The notes beneath the pieces were generated by a model. That model was not told where the DNA came from and did no database searches. It worked only from the letters and a program-made list of their open reading frames with translations. A stretch of 64,000 nucleotides of DNA. It comes from DAOUET01 sp034430155 (GTDB lineage Bacteria; Chloroflexota; Anaerolineae; Anaerolineales; UBA4823). Where the stretch lies: NCBI GenBank assembly GCA_034430155.1, contig DAOUET010000092.1, positions 1-64,000 on the forward strand, written 5' to 3'. Shown here one piece after another: positions 24,495 to 32,940 of the stretch; position 1 is the first letter of the stretch; each line of letters opens with the position of its first letter. Position numbers and translations under genes: made by a program.

Positions 24495-25046
24495 ATGCCC
24501 CTCCCACCTAAGATCTTTACGCTACCCAACGCTCCCGGCACTTATATTTTATGCTTACGACTCGACCTGCCACATGAATTACAGGTTGGTCGCTTAGGCA
24601 AAATCTACTTTTCTGCCGGCGATTACGCTTACATCGGAAGTGCCTGCGGTCCTGGCGGGCTGCGAGCACGTCTGGGCAGGCATGTGCGCGGTTCAAACCA
24701 CTCCCACTGGCATATTGACGCATTACGGGCAGTGGCTGATTTGGTGGGGGTTTGCTTTGCGACACAGACGATGGACGACAGATTCAGCCAAAGCAGAAAC
24801 TGCACCGGCATGGCAGTTAGCAAAATGCAACTGGAATGTCAATGGTGCCAAACCCTGGCAAAATTACCTGGAACAGCCGTACCGGTTAGGGGATTTGGAG
24901 CGAGCGACTGTCGCTTGGGCTGCCAAGCTCATTTAATCGCGGTTCCAGATGGGTTTACCCCCCTACAGGTCTCCAAAATTCTAACGAAAAAATTTAACAT
25001 ATCCATCCAGACAATAGACAAACATCTCCTTCTCGTTTCCATTTGA
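24495..25046 (+). CDS. GIY-YIG nuclease family protein (DUF123)
   Basis: The protein of about 183 residues belongs to the DUF123 group of GIY-YIG-like proteins. GTYILCLRLD gives the GTY element, YAYIGSACGPGGLRARLGRH the YIG element with its basic residues, and HWHIDALRAVAD a conserved His motif. The C-terminal half has PGTAVPVRGFGASDC, typical of the family. Two small oddities: the stretch between FATQT and ECQW is about 20 residues longer than I expect, and two residues are added in SDCRLGCQAHL. Biochemical function is unproven for this group, although related archaeal domains are fused to endonuclease III. ATG 24495 is preferred over TTG 24489. Confidence 0.75.
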   Translation: MPLPPKIFTLPNAPGTYILCLRLDLPHELQVGRLGKIYFSAGDYAYIGSACGPGGLRARLGRHVRGSNHSHWHIDALRAVADLVGVCFATQTMDDRFSQSRNCTGMAVSKMQLECQWCQTLAKLPGTAVPVRGFGASDCRLGCQAHLIAVPDGFTPLQVSKILTKKFNISIQTIDKHLLLVSI

Positions 25047-25099
25047 ATTTATAGGACCAGCTATAAATTCTTACAATTACCGAGCTCAGTTGGGGTAAA

Positions 25100-25690
25100 A
25101 TGATGCCATTCCTTTTATTTATTGGGAGGTTCTTGTTGAAGAGGTACTTACGCGATTATTTCTCTCTGTTGCTGGTCGCCGGGACCGTGAGCGGATTAGA
25201 CCAGCTGACCAAAGCTATTGTAAGAGCCCAGCTTCCGCTCCAGAGAATCTGGGTTCCCTGGCCCTGGTTAGAGCCATACGCTCGCATCGTCAATTGGAAG
25301 AACACCGGCGCAGCCTTTGGGATGTTGCCTGGTCTCAGCGATATCTTCACCATCCTGCCATTCATAGTAGCTTTGGCGATTTTGTATTACTATCCTCAAG
25401 TCCCACGAGGGGATTGGACCCTCCGTCTTGCAATGGGCCTGCAAATGGGCGGTGCCCTGGGGAATTGGATCGACAGGCTGAACATTGGTTATGTGACCGA
25501 CTTCATCTCAATAGGCAACTTTCCGGTGTTCAACGTCGCCGATGCAAGCATATCAATTGGGGTCGCCATTTTAATAATAAGTGTATGGATAAGAGAACGG
25601 TATCAAGACAAACATGATGAGGTAGCAGAAGGGGAATCATCAGTGGAGCGGTCATCTGAATCTATTCGTGAGGAGATAGTGAGTGAATGA
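25100..25690 (+). CDS. lspA: Lipoprotein signal peptidase (signal peptidase II)
   Basis: LspA cuts the signal peptide from lipid-modified prolipoproteins. The 196-residue protein has four membrane helices and both catalytic Asp motifs: GNWIDRL (about residues 118-124) and FNVADASISIG (about residues 143-153), together with GLDQLTKAIV at the N-terminus and VNWKNTGAAFGML. It carries a charged C-terminal tail of about 30 residues, longer than usual. The start is uncertain: ATG at 25100 or 25103, or TTG at 25133/25136, which has a GGGAGG site at a good distance. It overlaps rluD by eight bases. It would process the several lipoproteins in this window. Confidence 0.93.
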   Translation: MMPFLLFIGRFLLKRYLRDYFSLLLVAGTVSGLDQLTKAIVRAQLPLQRIWVPWPWLEPYARIVNWKNTGAAFGMLPGLSDIFTILPFIVALAILYYYPQVPRGDWTLRLAMGLQMGGALGNWIDRLNIGYVTDFISIGNFPVFNVADASISIGVAILIISVWIRERYQDKHDEVAEGESSVERSSESIREEIVSE

Positions 25691-26609
25691 ACACCTGGTC
25701 GTGTTGCACTATCATGACCAGAAAGCACAACGCTTAGACAAATATTTAGTAGAATGTCTGCCAGATTTTTCCCGCTCGCGCCTTCAGGCTTTTATCAAAG
25801 CGGGTAAGGTGACGGTGGATGGTCAGCCAGCCCGCAAAACGGGTCAAATGCTCGAAGGGCAGGCCAATGTCGTCGTGCACATACCACCTCCTGAACCAAG
25901 CGACCTACAAGCGGAGGCCATTCCTTTAGATATAGTTTTCGAAAATGAGGATTTGCTGGTGGTGAACAAACCAGCGGGCATGGTGGTACACCCCTCTGCC
26001 GGACATAATAAAGGCACCTTAGTACATGCCGTCTTAGCCCATGCTCCGGACATTGCAGGTGTGGGTGGCGAACTACGACCTGGAGTTGTCCATCGCCTCG
26101 ATAAACAAACATCTGGCTTGATCTTGCTCGCTAAAAACGATGCTGCCCATCACTGGCTGCAGAACCAGTTTCAATCTCGCCAGGTTGAAAAAGTATATAT
26201 TGCCCTGGTTGACGGAGCACCACCCACCCCGCGTGGAAGGGTAGAAGCCGCCATCGGTAGGGACAGGAAGATCCGTAAGATCATGGCGGTCCAACCTCCC
26301 GCCAAAGGCCGTCCCTCCATCAGCGAATATCGCGCTATCGAATCATTCAATAAGCACACCTTACTTGAAGTTCATCCAATCACCGGACGCACTCACCAGA
26401 TCCGGGTACATCTGGCTTTCATAGGTTGCCCGGTCGTTGGAGATACGGTTTATGGACGGCGACACCCCAGCCTGCCTTTGAATCGTCATTTCTTACACGC
26501 CGCTCGCCTGGCTTTACGTTTGCCAGGTGATGCGCAATTGAGCGAATTTGAGGCACCCATGCCATCGGAATTAACCAAAATCTTAGACCAACTCAGAGCT
26601 GGCTTATGA
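25683..26609 (+). CDS. rluD: RluA-family pseudouridine synthase
   Basis: The enzyme isomerises uridines in large-subunit rRNA. Residues 15-65 form an S4 RNA-binding domain (RLDKYLVECLPDFSRSRLQA). The catalytic domain has VVNKPAGMVVHPS and the motif GVVHRLDKQTSGLILLAK with the catalytic Asp, followed by EVHPITGRTHQIRVHLAFIG and GDTVYG. The layout and HRLDKxTSG motif suit RluD (positions 1911/1915/1917 in E. coli), though RluA-family members are hard to tell apart by sequence. The GTG start at 25683 overlaps lspA and is preceded by AGGAG. It is coupled in turn to the aldolase gene by ATGA. Confidence 0.92.
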   Translation: MNEHLVVLHYHDQKAQRLDKYLVECLPDFSRSRLQAFIKAGKVTVDGQPARKTGQMLEGQANVVVHIPPPEPSDLQAEAIPLDIVFENEDLLVVNKPAGMVVHPSAGHNKGTLVHAVLAHAPDIAGVGGELRPGVVHRLDKQTSGLILLAKNDAAHHWLQNQFQSRQVEKVYIALVDGAPPTPRGRVEAAIGRDRKIRKIMAVQPPAKGRPSISEYRAIESFNKHTLLEVHPITGRTHQIRVHLAFIGCPVVGDTVYGRRHPSLPLNRHFLHAARLALRLPGDAQLSEFEAPMPSELTKILDQLRAGL

Positions 26610-27649
26610 ACTTAATCGATCTGCGATCCGACACAGTTACCCAACCTACACAGGCCATGCGCCAGGCAATGGCGCAGGCAGAAGTAGGCGATGATGTTTA
26701 CGGTGAAGATGTTACCATCAACCGCCTTCAGGATATAGCAGCAGGGAAATTTGGGAAGCAGGCTGCCCTGTTCGTGCCTTCGGGGACCATGGGTAACCTG
26801 GTGGCGTTATTGACCCACTGCAACCGCGGCGACGAAGTCATCCTAGGGAACAAATCCCATACCTTTACCTACGAGGTGGGTGGCATGTCAGCTCTCGGGG
26901 GGGTGCATTCCTATCAGGTCCCCAACCAACCCGATGGAACCCTGGAGTTAGAAGCCATTCAGGAAGCCATACGCCCCGAAAACGTGCATTTCCCTACGAC
27001 CCGCCTGATTACACTGGAAAATACCCACAATCGTTGCGGGGGTGTAGCGATTTCCGCAGAATACACCTACCAAGTTGGGGAGCTCGCCCACCAGAATGGT
27101 GTGCTTTTCCATATTGACGGCGCCAGGATATTCAACGCTGCAGCAGCTTTGCAGATTGATGCAGCCAAGCTGGTGGCTCCAGCCGACTCAATCACTTTCT
27201 GCCTGAGCAAAGGCTTATGCGCTCCGGTCGGATCAGTTCTATGTGGTTCTACAGATTTCATCAATCAAGCCCGGCGAATTCGGAAACAGCTAGGTGGTGG
27301 CATGCGCCAGGCTGGCATCTTAGCTGCTGCTGGCATTGTCGCCCTTGAATCCATGGTTGATCGTCTGGGAGAGGATCATGCCCGCGCCCATCGCCTGGCA
27401 GAGGGTTTAGCAACCATTCCCGGTTTGAGGCTGGATCCAGGCACCCCTCAAACCAACATGGTATTTCTTTCATTAGCGGAGGAGACAGGGTTAACTTCGA
27501 AGCAAGTAAGCGCAAGATTGGCAGAGCGAGGCGTGCGCGTAGGCGCAGATAGTGCTCATCGCTTCCGGTTGGTGACCCATTATTGGATTAATGATCGTTC
27601 TGTCGATCAAGCGGTAGAGGTATTTCGGGAGGTGATTAACGCCATTTAA
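26606..27649 (+). CDS. ltaE: Low-specificity L-threonine aldolase
   Basis: This PLP enzyme splits threonine or allo-threonine into glycine and acetaldehyde. The 347-residue protein has DLRSDTVTQPTQAMRQAM at the N-terminus, VGDDVYGEDVTINRL, FVPSGTMGNLVAL, ENTHNRCGGV, HIDGARIFNAA with the PLP-binding Asp, and FCLSKGLCAPVGSVL, whose Lys binds PLP. Length is normal. It overlaps rluD by four bases. The lspA-rluD-ltaE order with overlaps indicates one transcript. Confidence 0.93.
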   Translation: MNLIDLRSDTVTQPTQAMRQAMAQAEVGDDVYGEDVTINRLQDIAAGKFGKQAALFVPSGTMGNLVALLTHCNRGDEVILGNKSHTFTYEVGGMSALGGVHSYQVPNQPDGTLELEAIQEAIRPENVHFPTTRLITLENTHNRCGGVAISAEYTYQVGELAHQNGVLFHIDGARIFNAAAALQIDAAKLVAPADSITFCLSKGLCAPVGSVLCGSTDFINQARRIRKQLGGGMRQAGILAAAGIVALESMVDRLGEDHARAHRLAEGLATIPGLRLDPGTPQTNMVFLSLAEETGLTSKQVSARLAERGVRVGADSAHRFRLVTHYWINDRSVDQAVEVFREVINAI

Positions 27650-27677
27650 CCTGTGAAAAAGAGCGCAACTAGTCCTA

Positions 27678-27686
27678 TGATATAAT
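27678..27686 (+). promoter_or_regulatory. Extended -10 promoter before the recombinase-like gene
   Basis: TGATATAAT (TG at 27678, -10 hexamer TATAAT at 27681-27686) matches an extended -10 element. No clear -35 box is seen. The leader would be about 95 bases. Confidence 0.45.
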
Positions 27687-27785
27687 ATTTCATGCCGAGG
27701 AGGGCGGGAAAGTAATTTACGTTCTACGCTCATAGTTCTATCGGTTTATTTATTTGGAGCCTTTAAATCAACAAGGAGTCAGAAA

Positions 27786-28676
27786 ATGGAGGCACACCTG
27801 AGCGCCTATCTGGCCAGTTTGGAGGCTCAGTCGAAATACTCTGAGAGCACCCGCCTGGCTTATTCCAGCGACTTGCGTATTTTTTTCGACTATTTACGGA
27901 AAACCTTGCAACGCTCCCCCAAGCTTGAAGACTTGAATGCCCACCATGTAGCCGGTTTTTTAGATTCCGAACGCCAGGCTGGTCGGCGCCAGAGTACCCT
28001 AGTACGCCGCTGGGCGTCACTACGCCGTTTTGTCGAGTATTTATCCCAAAGACATATCATACCTGGCAGTGCACTTGAAGCAAACAACCATTTAATCGAC
28101 TATGTAATATCAAAAGTTGCTCCCTCTCGTCCCTCCAAATACCTGACCGATACACAAATCAAAGATACTCAAGCCGTGATTGAAGCCTCGCCCCGCCTGC
28201 GTGCCAGACGGGATCAAGCCATTTTGGCCTTGCTGGTTGAAACCGGCTTATCCGTGGGCACCCTGGTAGAACTTAATTTGCCAGACCTCAATTTAGGTGC
28301 TGAAAAAATCCACATCACCACAGACGCGCAACAAGATCTTTGGTTGCCTTTGGGCAGCGCAGCCGAACCCTTGAAACAATACCTGAATGAGGGACGTCCA
28401 GATTTAAACCCAAAACCCGACGAACGAGCCCTCTTTGTCAGTCAGATGGGTGGTCGTATGAGCCGCCAAGGGATTTGGCAGATATTGCAGCATTGGGGTC
28501 GAAAGGTCAAGCCACCCATAAACCTTTCCCCGCGCTTGTTGCGCCATACAGCGGCATTACGCCTGGCCCGCTCTGGTCGCACCTTGTCTGAAATCCAAGC
28601 ACTTTTGGGACACAGTAATCCCCTCTCAACCCAGGCATTATTGCGCCGCCTGAAATCAACAAAAAGCGGCGACTGA
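27786..28676 (+). CDS. Tyrosine recombinase (Xer-like) lacking most catalytic residues
   Basis: The 296-residue protein has the two-domain plan of XerC/XerD. The N-terminal SAM-like domain contains LAYSSDLRIFFDYLRK and VRRWASLRRFVEYL. The C-terminal domain aligns to XerD, but key residues differ: the first catalytic Arg in the TGLRVSEL motif is Ser (ETGLSVGTLVEL), the conserved beta-hairpin Lys is absent, the HxxR His is Arg (SPRLLRHTAALRL, where the Arg is kept), and the nucleophile Tyr is replaced (TQALLRRL instead of TQIYTH). Only the second Arg and the late His (LLGHSN) remain. It should bind DNA but not cut it. The frame is intact, with RBS AAGGAG before 27786, so it appears to be kept for another role. 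Confidence 0.8.
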   Translation: MEAHLSAYLASLEAQSKYSESTRLAYSSDLRIFFDYLRKTLQRSPKLEDLNAHHVAGFLDSERQAGRRQSTLVRRWASLRRFVEYLSQRHIIPGSALEANNHLIDYVISKVAPSRPSKYLTDTQIKDTQAVIEASPRLRARRDQAILALLVETGLSVGTLVELNLPDLNLGAEKIHITTDAQQDLWLPLGSAAEPLKQYLNEGRPDLNPKPDERALFVSQMGGRMSRQGIWQILQHWGRKVKPPINLSPRLLRHTAALRLARSGRTLSEIQALLGHSNPLSTQALLRRLKSTKSGD

Positions 28677-28726
28677 GGTCAGCGCTCCCCGGATAGAGAT
28701 CCGGCGTAACTCCGTACGCATTCCCC

Positions 28727-29596
28727 ATGCTGGGTACAGAATCAAGCCAGGATTTATTAATGGACGACTTTTTTACTTTAGATGAAATCGATCAAATTGC
28801 TGAAGCCGTTCGGGAAAAATTGGCCTACCAACCCCGGGTTGGCATAATCCTTGGGTCAGGTCTAGGCTTATTTGCAGATTCCATCGAAGAGGCCAGGCGA
28901 ATTCCTTATGGAGACTTGCCATCCTGGCCTGTATCCACCGTACCAGGACATCAAGGCCAGCTGGTGAGTGGTCTGTTGGAAGGCCAAAACGTACTCGTGA
29001 TGCAAGGTAGAGTTCATTACTACGAAGGCTATAGCATCGCTCAGGTTGGCCTGCCCGTACGTATTTTAACGCGCCTAGGTGTAGAAACACTGATTGTTAC
29101 AAATGCTGCCGGGGCAGTCAACCCCGATTTTGAACCCGGTGACCTGATGCTCATAACGGATCACCTAAACCTGATGGGTATGGCAGGCATAACTCCCTTA
29201 CGTGGCCCCAATCTGGATGAAATTGGGCCACGTTTTCCTGATATGGGACGTGCCTATGACCACCAGCTGTGTAGGCTGGCAGGCCAGGTGGCTTCGGAAA
29301 ATAAGATTGATCTTCGTCAAGGCGTTTACGTTTGTTTGGCGGGACCCTCCTTTGAAACCCCTGCTGATTTACGCTTCTTACGAACAAGCGGTGTAGATGC
29401 AGTTGGCATGTCCACAGTTCCCGAAGTGATCGTCGCCCGCCACGCAGGCCTGCGCGTTCTGGGAATATCGGGTATCAGTAACAAAGCTAATCTAGATGGT
29501 GAAACAATCACCAGCCACGAGGAAGTTCTCGCAGCTGGCAGCTTAATTATTCCAAAACTTACGACACTCATCAGGGGGGTGCTGCGCCGCCTGTAG
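28727..29596 (+). CDS. punA: Purine nucleoside phosphorylase (PunA/PNP type)
   Basis: The enzyme splits purine nucleosides with phosphate in the salvage pathway. The 289-residue protein matches the trimeric PNP family: GIILGSGLGLFADSI (phosphate loop), VPGHQGQLVSG, GRVHYYEGY, TNAAGAVNPDFEPGDLM, LAGPSFETPADLRFL with the ribose/base contact Glu, and GMSTVPEVIVARH followed by ISNKAN, which suits 6-oxopurines. ATG at 28727 or 28760 (MDDFFTLDEI) are both possible. A short hairpin (CCGGATAGAGATCCGG, 28689-28704) lies in the leader. Confidence 0.92.
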   Translation: MLGTESSQDLLMDDFFTLDEIDQIAEAVREKLAYQPRVGIILGSGLGLFADSIEEARRIPYGDLPSWPVSTVPGHQGQLVSGLLEGQNVLVMQGRVHYYEGYSIAQVGLPVRILTRLGVETLIVTNAAGAVNPDFEPGDLMLITDHLNLMGMAGITPLRGPNLDEIGPRFPDMGRAYDHQLCRLAGQVASENKIDLRQGVYVCLAGPSFETPADLRFLRTSGVDAVGMSTVPEVIVARHAGLRVLGISGISNKANLDGETITSHEEVLAAGSLIIPKLTTLIRGVLRRL

Positions 29597-29634
29597 ACTT
29601 CGGGCGATATAATTCTCTCGATAGCAGGAGAAGC

Positions 29635-30342
29635 ATGGAAGAAGCACTCCGCTTTTTCAAAGATTATGAATTTTGGGTTTATTTGTTACTCGCGTTGGGA
29701 GGCCTGGTCTATATTCGTAAATTTGTACTCGCCTGGGATGAGCTGCGGGGAGCAGCCTTCGGCTTGGAACGAGAAAGCGCACAGTCTCGCCTCAATCAGG
29801 CAGCCAGCATGCTGGTGCTCCTGCTGGCCATGGGGTTAATGGTGTTCGTGCTGGTATCATTCGTAGCGCCAACGGTTCCCGGCGCAAACCCTTTGCTGAC
29901 ACCAACGTTGGATTTATTAGCCACTGCCACAACAACCCTGCCAGCAAATCCTCCACTAACAGACACCTCCCAAGAAATGGTAGGGACCACCACCCCTCCC
30001 ACTATTGAGCCAGCGGGGGGCGAAGGATGTATACCTGGAGAGTTAATGCTGACCGAACCAAAGGATGGAACCGAAATAAGTGGCGTGGTAACTTTGAAAG
30101 GGACCGCGAACATTCAGAACTTTGGTTTCTATAAATATGAGGTGGCCCGCCCTGGAGAAACGATTTGGTTGACGATACAGGCAGGACGCAACGTCGTACA
30201 AGATGACGAATTGGGTCAATGGGATACCCGCACCTTATCTCCTGGCGAATATATGCTACGCCTGGTCGTAACTGACAACCAGGGCGAATCCCTGTCGTCT
30301 TGTGTGATCCGTATATACGTGAATAATCCCGTACAACCATGA
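29635..30342 (+). CDS. Membrane-anchored protein with extracytoplasmic Ig-like domain
   Basis: The 235-residue protein has two hydrophobic helices (about residues 13-33 and 57-80) joined by a short basic and amphipathic cytoplasmic loop. A Thr/Pro-rich linker of about 50 residues follows, then a C-terminal domain of about 90 residues with two cysteines (EGCIPGELML and SSCVIRIYV) and the pattern EPKDGTEISGVVTLKGTANI, which resembles Ig-like domains of Chloroflexota surface proteins. ATG 29635 follows a GCAGGAG site. No partner is known. It may be a cell-surface or protein-binding module. Confidence 0.65.
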   Translation: MEEALRFFKDYEFWVYLLLALGGLVYIRKFVLAWDELRGAAFGLERESAQSRLNQAASMLVLLLAMGLMVFVLVSFVAPTVPGANPLLTPTLDLLATATTTLPANPPLTDTSQEMVGTTTPPTIEPAGGEGCIPGELMLTEPKDGTEISGVVTLKGTANIQNFGFYKYEVARPGETIWLTIQAGRNVVQDDELGQWDTRTLSPGEYMLRLVVTDNQGESLSSCVIRIYVNNPVQP

Positions 30343-30372
30343 GACTATCTGGTTTTTGCATTGGAGCTCGTG

Positions 30373-30915
30373 ATGCCAGCAATTGAAATTCGCCCGGCTG
30401 TTGCTCCTGATATACCAATACTGTTGAAAATGGATCATGGCTATGTCAGTGATTACGTGTGGCAGGTGGATTTCCAGATAGCCGATACCCAAATCGACAT
30501 CAATTTCCGCCAGGTACACCTGCCGCGTTCAGTGCGGGTGGATTACCCCCGTCCCGCCAAAGGACTAGCCGATGATTGGGCTCAACGCTCCGGTTTGTTG
30601 GTGGCCATCCTGGATGGTGAACCAGTCGGTTATATCAGCATGATGCAACCTATGGCGGCATTAACCACCTGGGTGACCGACCTAGTCGTCACGCAGCCCT
30701 TACGCCGGAAGGGCATCGGCAGCGCCCTGGTATTAGCAGCCCAGCAATGGGTTGCTGAACATCCGGGAAGTCGTCGTCTCTTGCTTGAAATGCAAACCAA
30801 GAATTATCCGGCTATCAGCATGTCCCAAAAATTGGGCTTCGATTTTTGCGGATTCAACGACCACCATTACGCCAACAATGACATGGCCCTATTTTTTACC
30901 AAATGGATCGGTTGA
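30373..30915 (+). CDS. GNAT-family N-acetyltransferase
   Basis: The 180-residue protein has the GNAT fold. The acetyl-CoA pyrophosphate loop is QPLRRKGIGSALV, with TTWVTDLVVT as the preceding strand (beta4) and AISMSQKLGFDFCGF as the late motif common to GCN5-type enzymes. The substrate is unknown. ATG 30373 is preferred because GGAG lies six bases before it; the frame is open from TTG 30361. It lies 18 bases before the next gene, so they may be cotranscribed. Confidence 0.85.
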   Translation: MPAIEIRPAVAPDIPILLKMDHGYVSDYVWQVDFQIADTQIDINFRQVHLPRSVRVDYPRPAKGLADDWAQRSGLLVAILDGEPVGYISMMQPMAALTTWVTDLVVTQPLRRKGIGSALVLAAQQWVAEHPGSRRLLLEMQTKNYPAISMSQKLGFDFCGFNDHHYANNDMALFFTKWIG

Positions 30916-30933
30916 TCCTTATCGACATTTATT

Positions 30934-32871
30934 ATGGTTAGCTTTTTAATCAACAGTTTACGCGATCTTAATGAGTTACTAGCGGCAGGGATTGCCATCA
31001 CCGCTACATCTCTACTGCTTTACGCGCTGACGTTCAACCTGCGAGATCGGGTGGCGCGCACTTTTGCCCTTATTTTGTTTTGTGTGGTAATCGCTTATGT
31101 CGGCGAAGCCATCGGCAGCTCTGCGAAGAACCCCTCCGAGATGGAGTTCTGGTTTCGCCTGCAATGGGTTGGTATCATCTTCTTGCCCCCAGCCTACGTT
31201 CACTTTTCCGACGCCTTGCTGGCGACCACCGGTCGACCTTCTCGTGGACGCCGCCGGCGTATGGTCGCGCTGACATACTTTTTATCGCTAGCCTTCCTGG
31301 TAACTTTACCTTTATCCCTGCTGGTAGGCTCACTACTGCAAGATGTTGGACCGGCTCCTCACCTCCAGCGTACCTGGTTAACATGGGTGTTCACAGCCTT
31401 CTACGCAGTAGTCATGTTATGGTCATGGGTTAATTTTTTACGTGCTGAACGAAGAACTGTAACCCGCACCAGCCGTAGGCGAATGCGCTATCTACTGACG
31501 GGAGCAGTAGCGCCCGCTTTAGGCTCTTATCCCTTCCTGCTCTTCGGTTCCGGCATCGCCACAAATCATCCGCTTATCTTCTGGCTCACAGCCACGACCA
31601 GCAATATCCTGGTGTCCGTCTTGCTGGTTATCATGGCTTACGCCGTCGCCTTCTTCGGCGTTGCCTGGCCCGATCGTGTGGTCAAACGGAGGCTTTTCAA
31701 ATGGTTGATGCGTGGTCCAGTGACGGCCTCTACCATTCTCGCTATAACAACGCTGGTCAAAAGAGCAGGTCAATCCCTCGGGATCTCCTATTCAGAGCTG
31801 GTACCGATCCTGATGGTGGCAGGCATACTGATCATGGAACATCTGATTACTCTAGTGGCACCCCTTTGGGAGCGCGTGCTCTTTCATGGCAGGGATAACG
31901 ATGAAATTCAAATGATCCAGGCATTGGAAGAACGGCTATTGACCACCGGAGATCTGCGTGAGTTCCTAGAATCGGTCATAGCAGCCATGTGCGATCGCCT
32001 ACAGGTCAAGAAAGCATTCGTCGTCGCTTTAAGACCCCAGGGTCTGGAAATGTTGGTGACTGTTGGCAACGGAAATCCCTTCGAGGAGGATAACAGCTCG
32101 GTCGATTTACTAAATGTAGTCAATCAAAATGGCGGTGTTGGGGTCGAACGAGACAAAGACCAAGGTCTATTTATCTGGAGAGACTACTGGCTGGTACCGC
32201 TCTTTGGAAGTGATGAAAACGACTTGGGTTTGTTAGGATTTCTCGGGGCAGCTCGCAATCCACAGCTTACACCAGACCAGGAACTAGTGGATGCATTATT
32301 GCTGCTTGCTCATCGGGCTGCCATGGCCTTAGAGGACCGCCAGATGCAACAACAAGTCTTTACCTCGTTGGAGGCTTTGACGCCTCAAGTAGACCTCATC
32401 CAGCGACTGCGTGCCGCAGCTCGATACGATGGCACGGATATTCTCACGGATCCCGAAGCCTCTCCTTTGGATCTGGGTAACTTTCCCAAATGGGTTAAGG
32501 AGGCGCTCAGCCATTATTGGGGCGGACCGAAACTCTCACAAAGTCCATTAATGCGCCTACAGGTTGTGCAGCGTGCCTTGGAATCTCACGAAGGCAATCC
32601 GACCAACGCCTTACGATCGATCTTACGGGAAGCTATCGAACAGACCCGCCCGGAAGGAGAAAGGCGGTTTACAGCCGAATGGATTTTGTATAATATATTA
32701 GAAATGAAATTTATGGAAGGACGCAAGGTGCGTGAGATTGCCATGCGATTGGCAATGTCTGAAGCGGATCTATATCGTAAACAAAGAGTGGCTATCGAAG
32801 CCGTCGCCAAAGCAATTGAAGCGATGGAACGGCAGGCCGGAGAGGAGCGTTTTGAAAAAGAAGTAGTTTAA
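30934..32871 (+). CDS. 7TM sensor protein with GAF-like domain, no kinase domain
   Basis: The 645-residue protein has about eight hydrophobic helices in residues 15-330, resembling the N-terminal 7TM region of some histidine kinases (LLLYALTFNLRDRVARTFAL and WFRLQWVGIIFLPPAYVHF). A GAF-like domain follows (about residues 330-480), containing LREFLESVIAAMCDRLQVKK. The C-terminal 160 residues are helical, with a possible helix-turn-helix at VREIAMRLAMSEADLYRKQR. There is no HATPase or phosphoacceptor histidine box. ATG 30934 is the first start. It may be a one-component membrane sensor that binds DNA or a partner protein; this is an inference. Confidence 0.7.
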   Translation: MVSFLINSLRDLNELLAAGIAITATSLLLYALTFNLRDRVARTFALILFCVVIAYVGEAIGSSAKNPSEMEFWFRLQWVGIIFLPPAYVHFSDALLATTGRPSRGRRRRMVALTYFLSLAFLVTLPLSLLVGSLLQDVGPAPHLQRTWLTWVFTAFYAVVMLWSWVNFLRAERRTVTRTSRRRMRYLLTGAVAPALGSYPFLLFGSGIATNHPLIFWLTATTSNILVSVLLVIMAYAVAFFGVAWPDRVVKRRLFKWLMRGPVTASTILAITTLVKRAGQSLGISYSELVPILMVAGILIMEHLITLVAPLWERVLFHGRDNDEIQMIQALEERLLTTGDLREFLESVIAAMCDRLQVKKAFVVALRPQGLEMLVTVGNGNPFEEDNSSVDLLNVVNQNGGVGVERDKDQGLFIWRDYWLVPLFGSDENDLGLLGFLGAARNPQLTPDQELVDALLLLAHRAAMALEDRQMQQQVFTSLEALTPQVDLIQRLRAAARYDGTDILTDPEASPLDLGNFPKWVKEALSHYWGGPKLSQSPLMRLQVVQRALESHEGNPTNALRSILREAIEQTRPEGERRFTAEWILYNILEMKFMEGRKVREIAMRLAMSEADLYRKQRVAIEAVAKAIEAMERQAGEERFEKEVV

Positions 32872-32940
32872 CGGCAACACAAGGAATCTATTGGAGGGCA
32901 CGGTCAGTCGGTTTTATTCAATTAGACGAGGTTGAGATTA

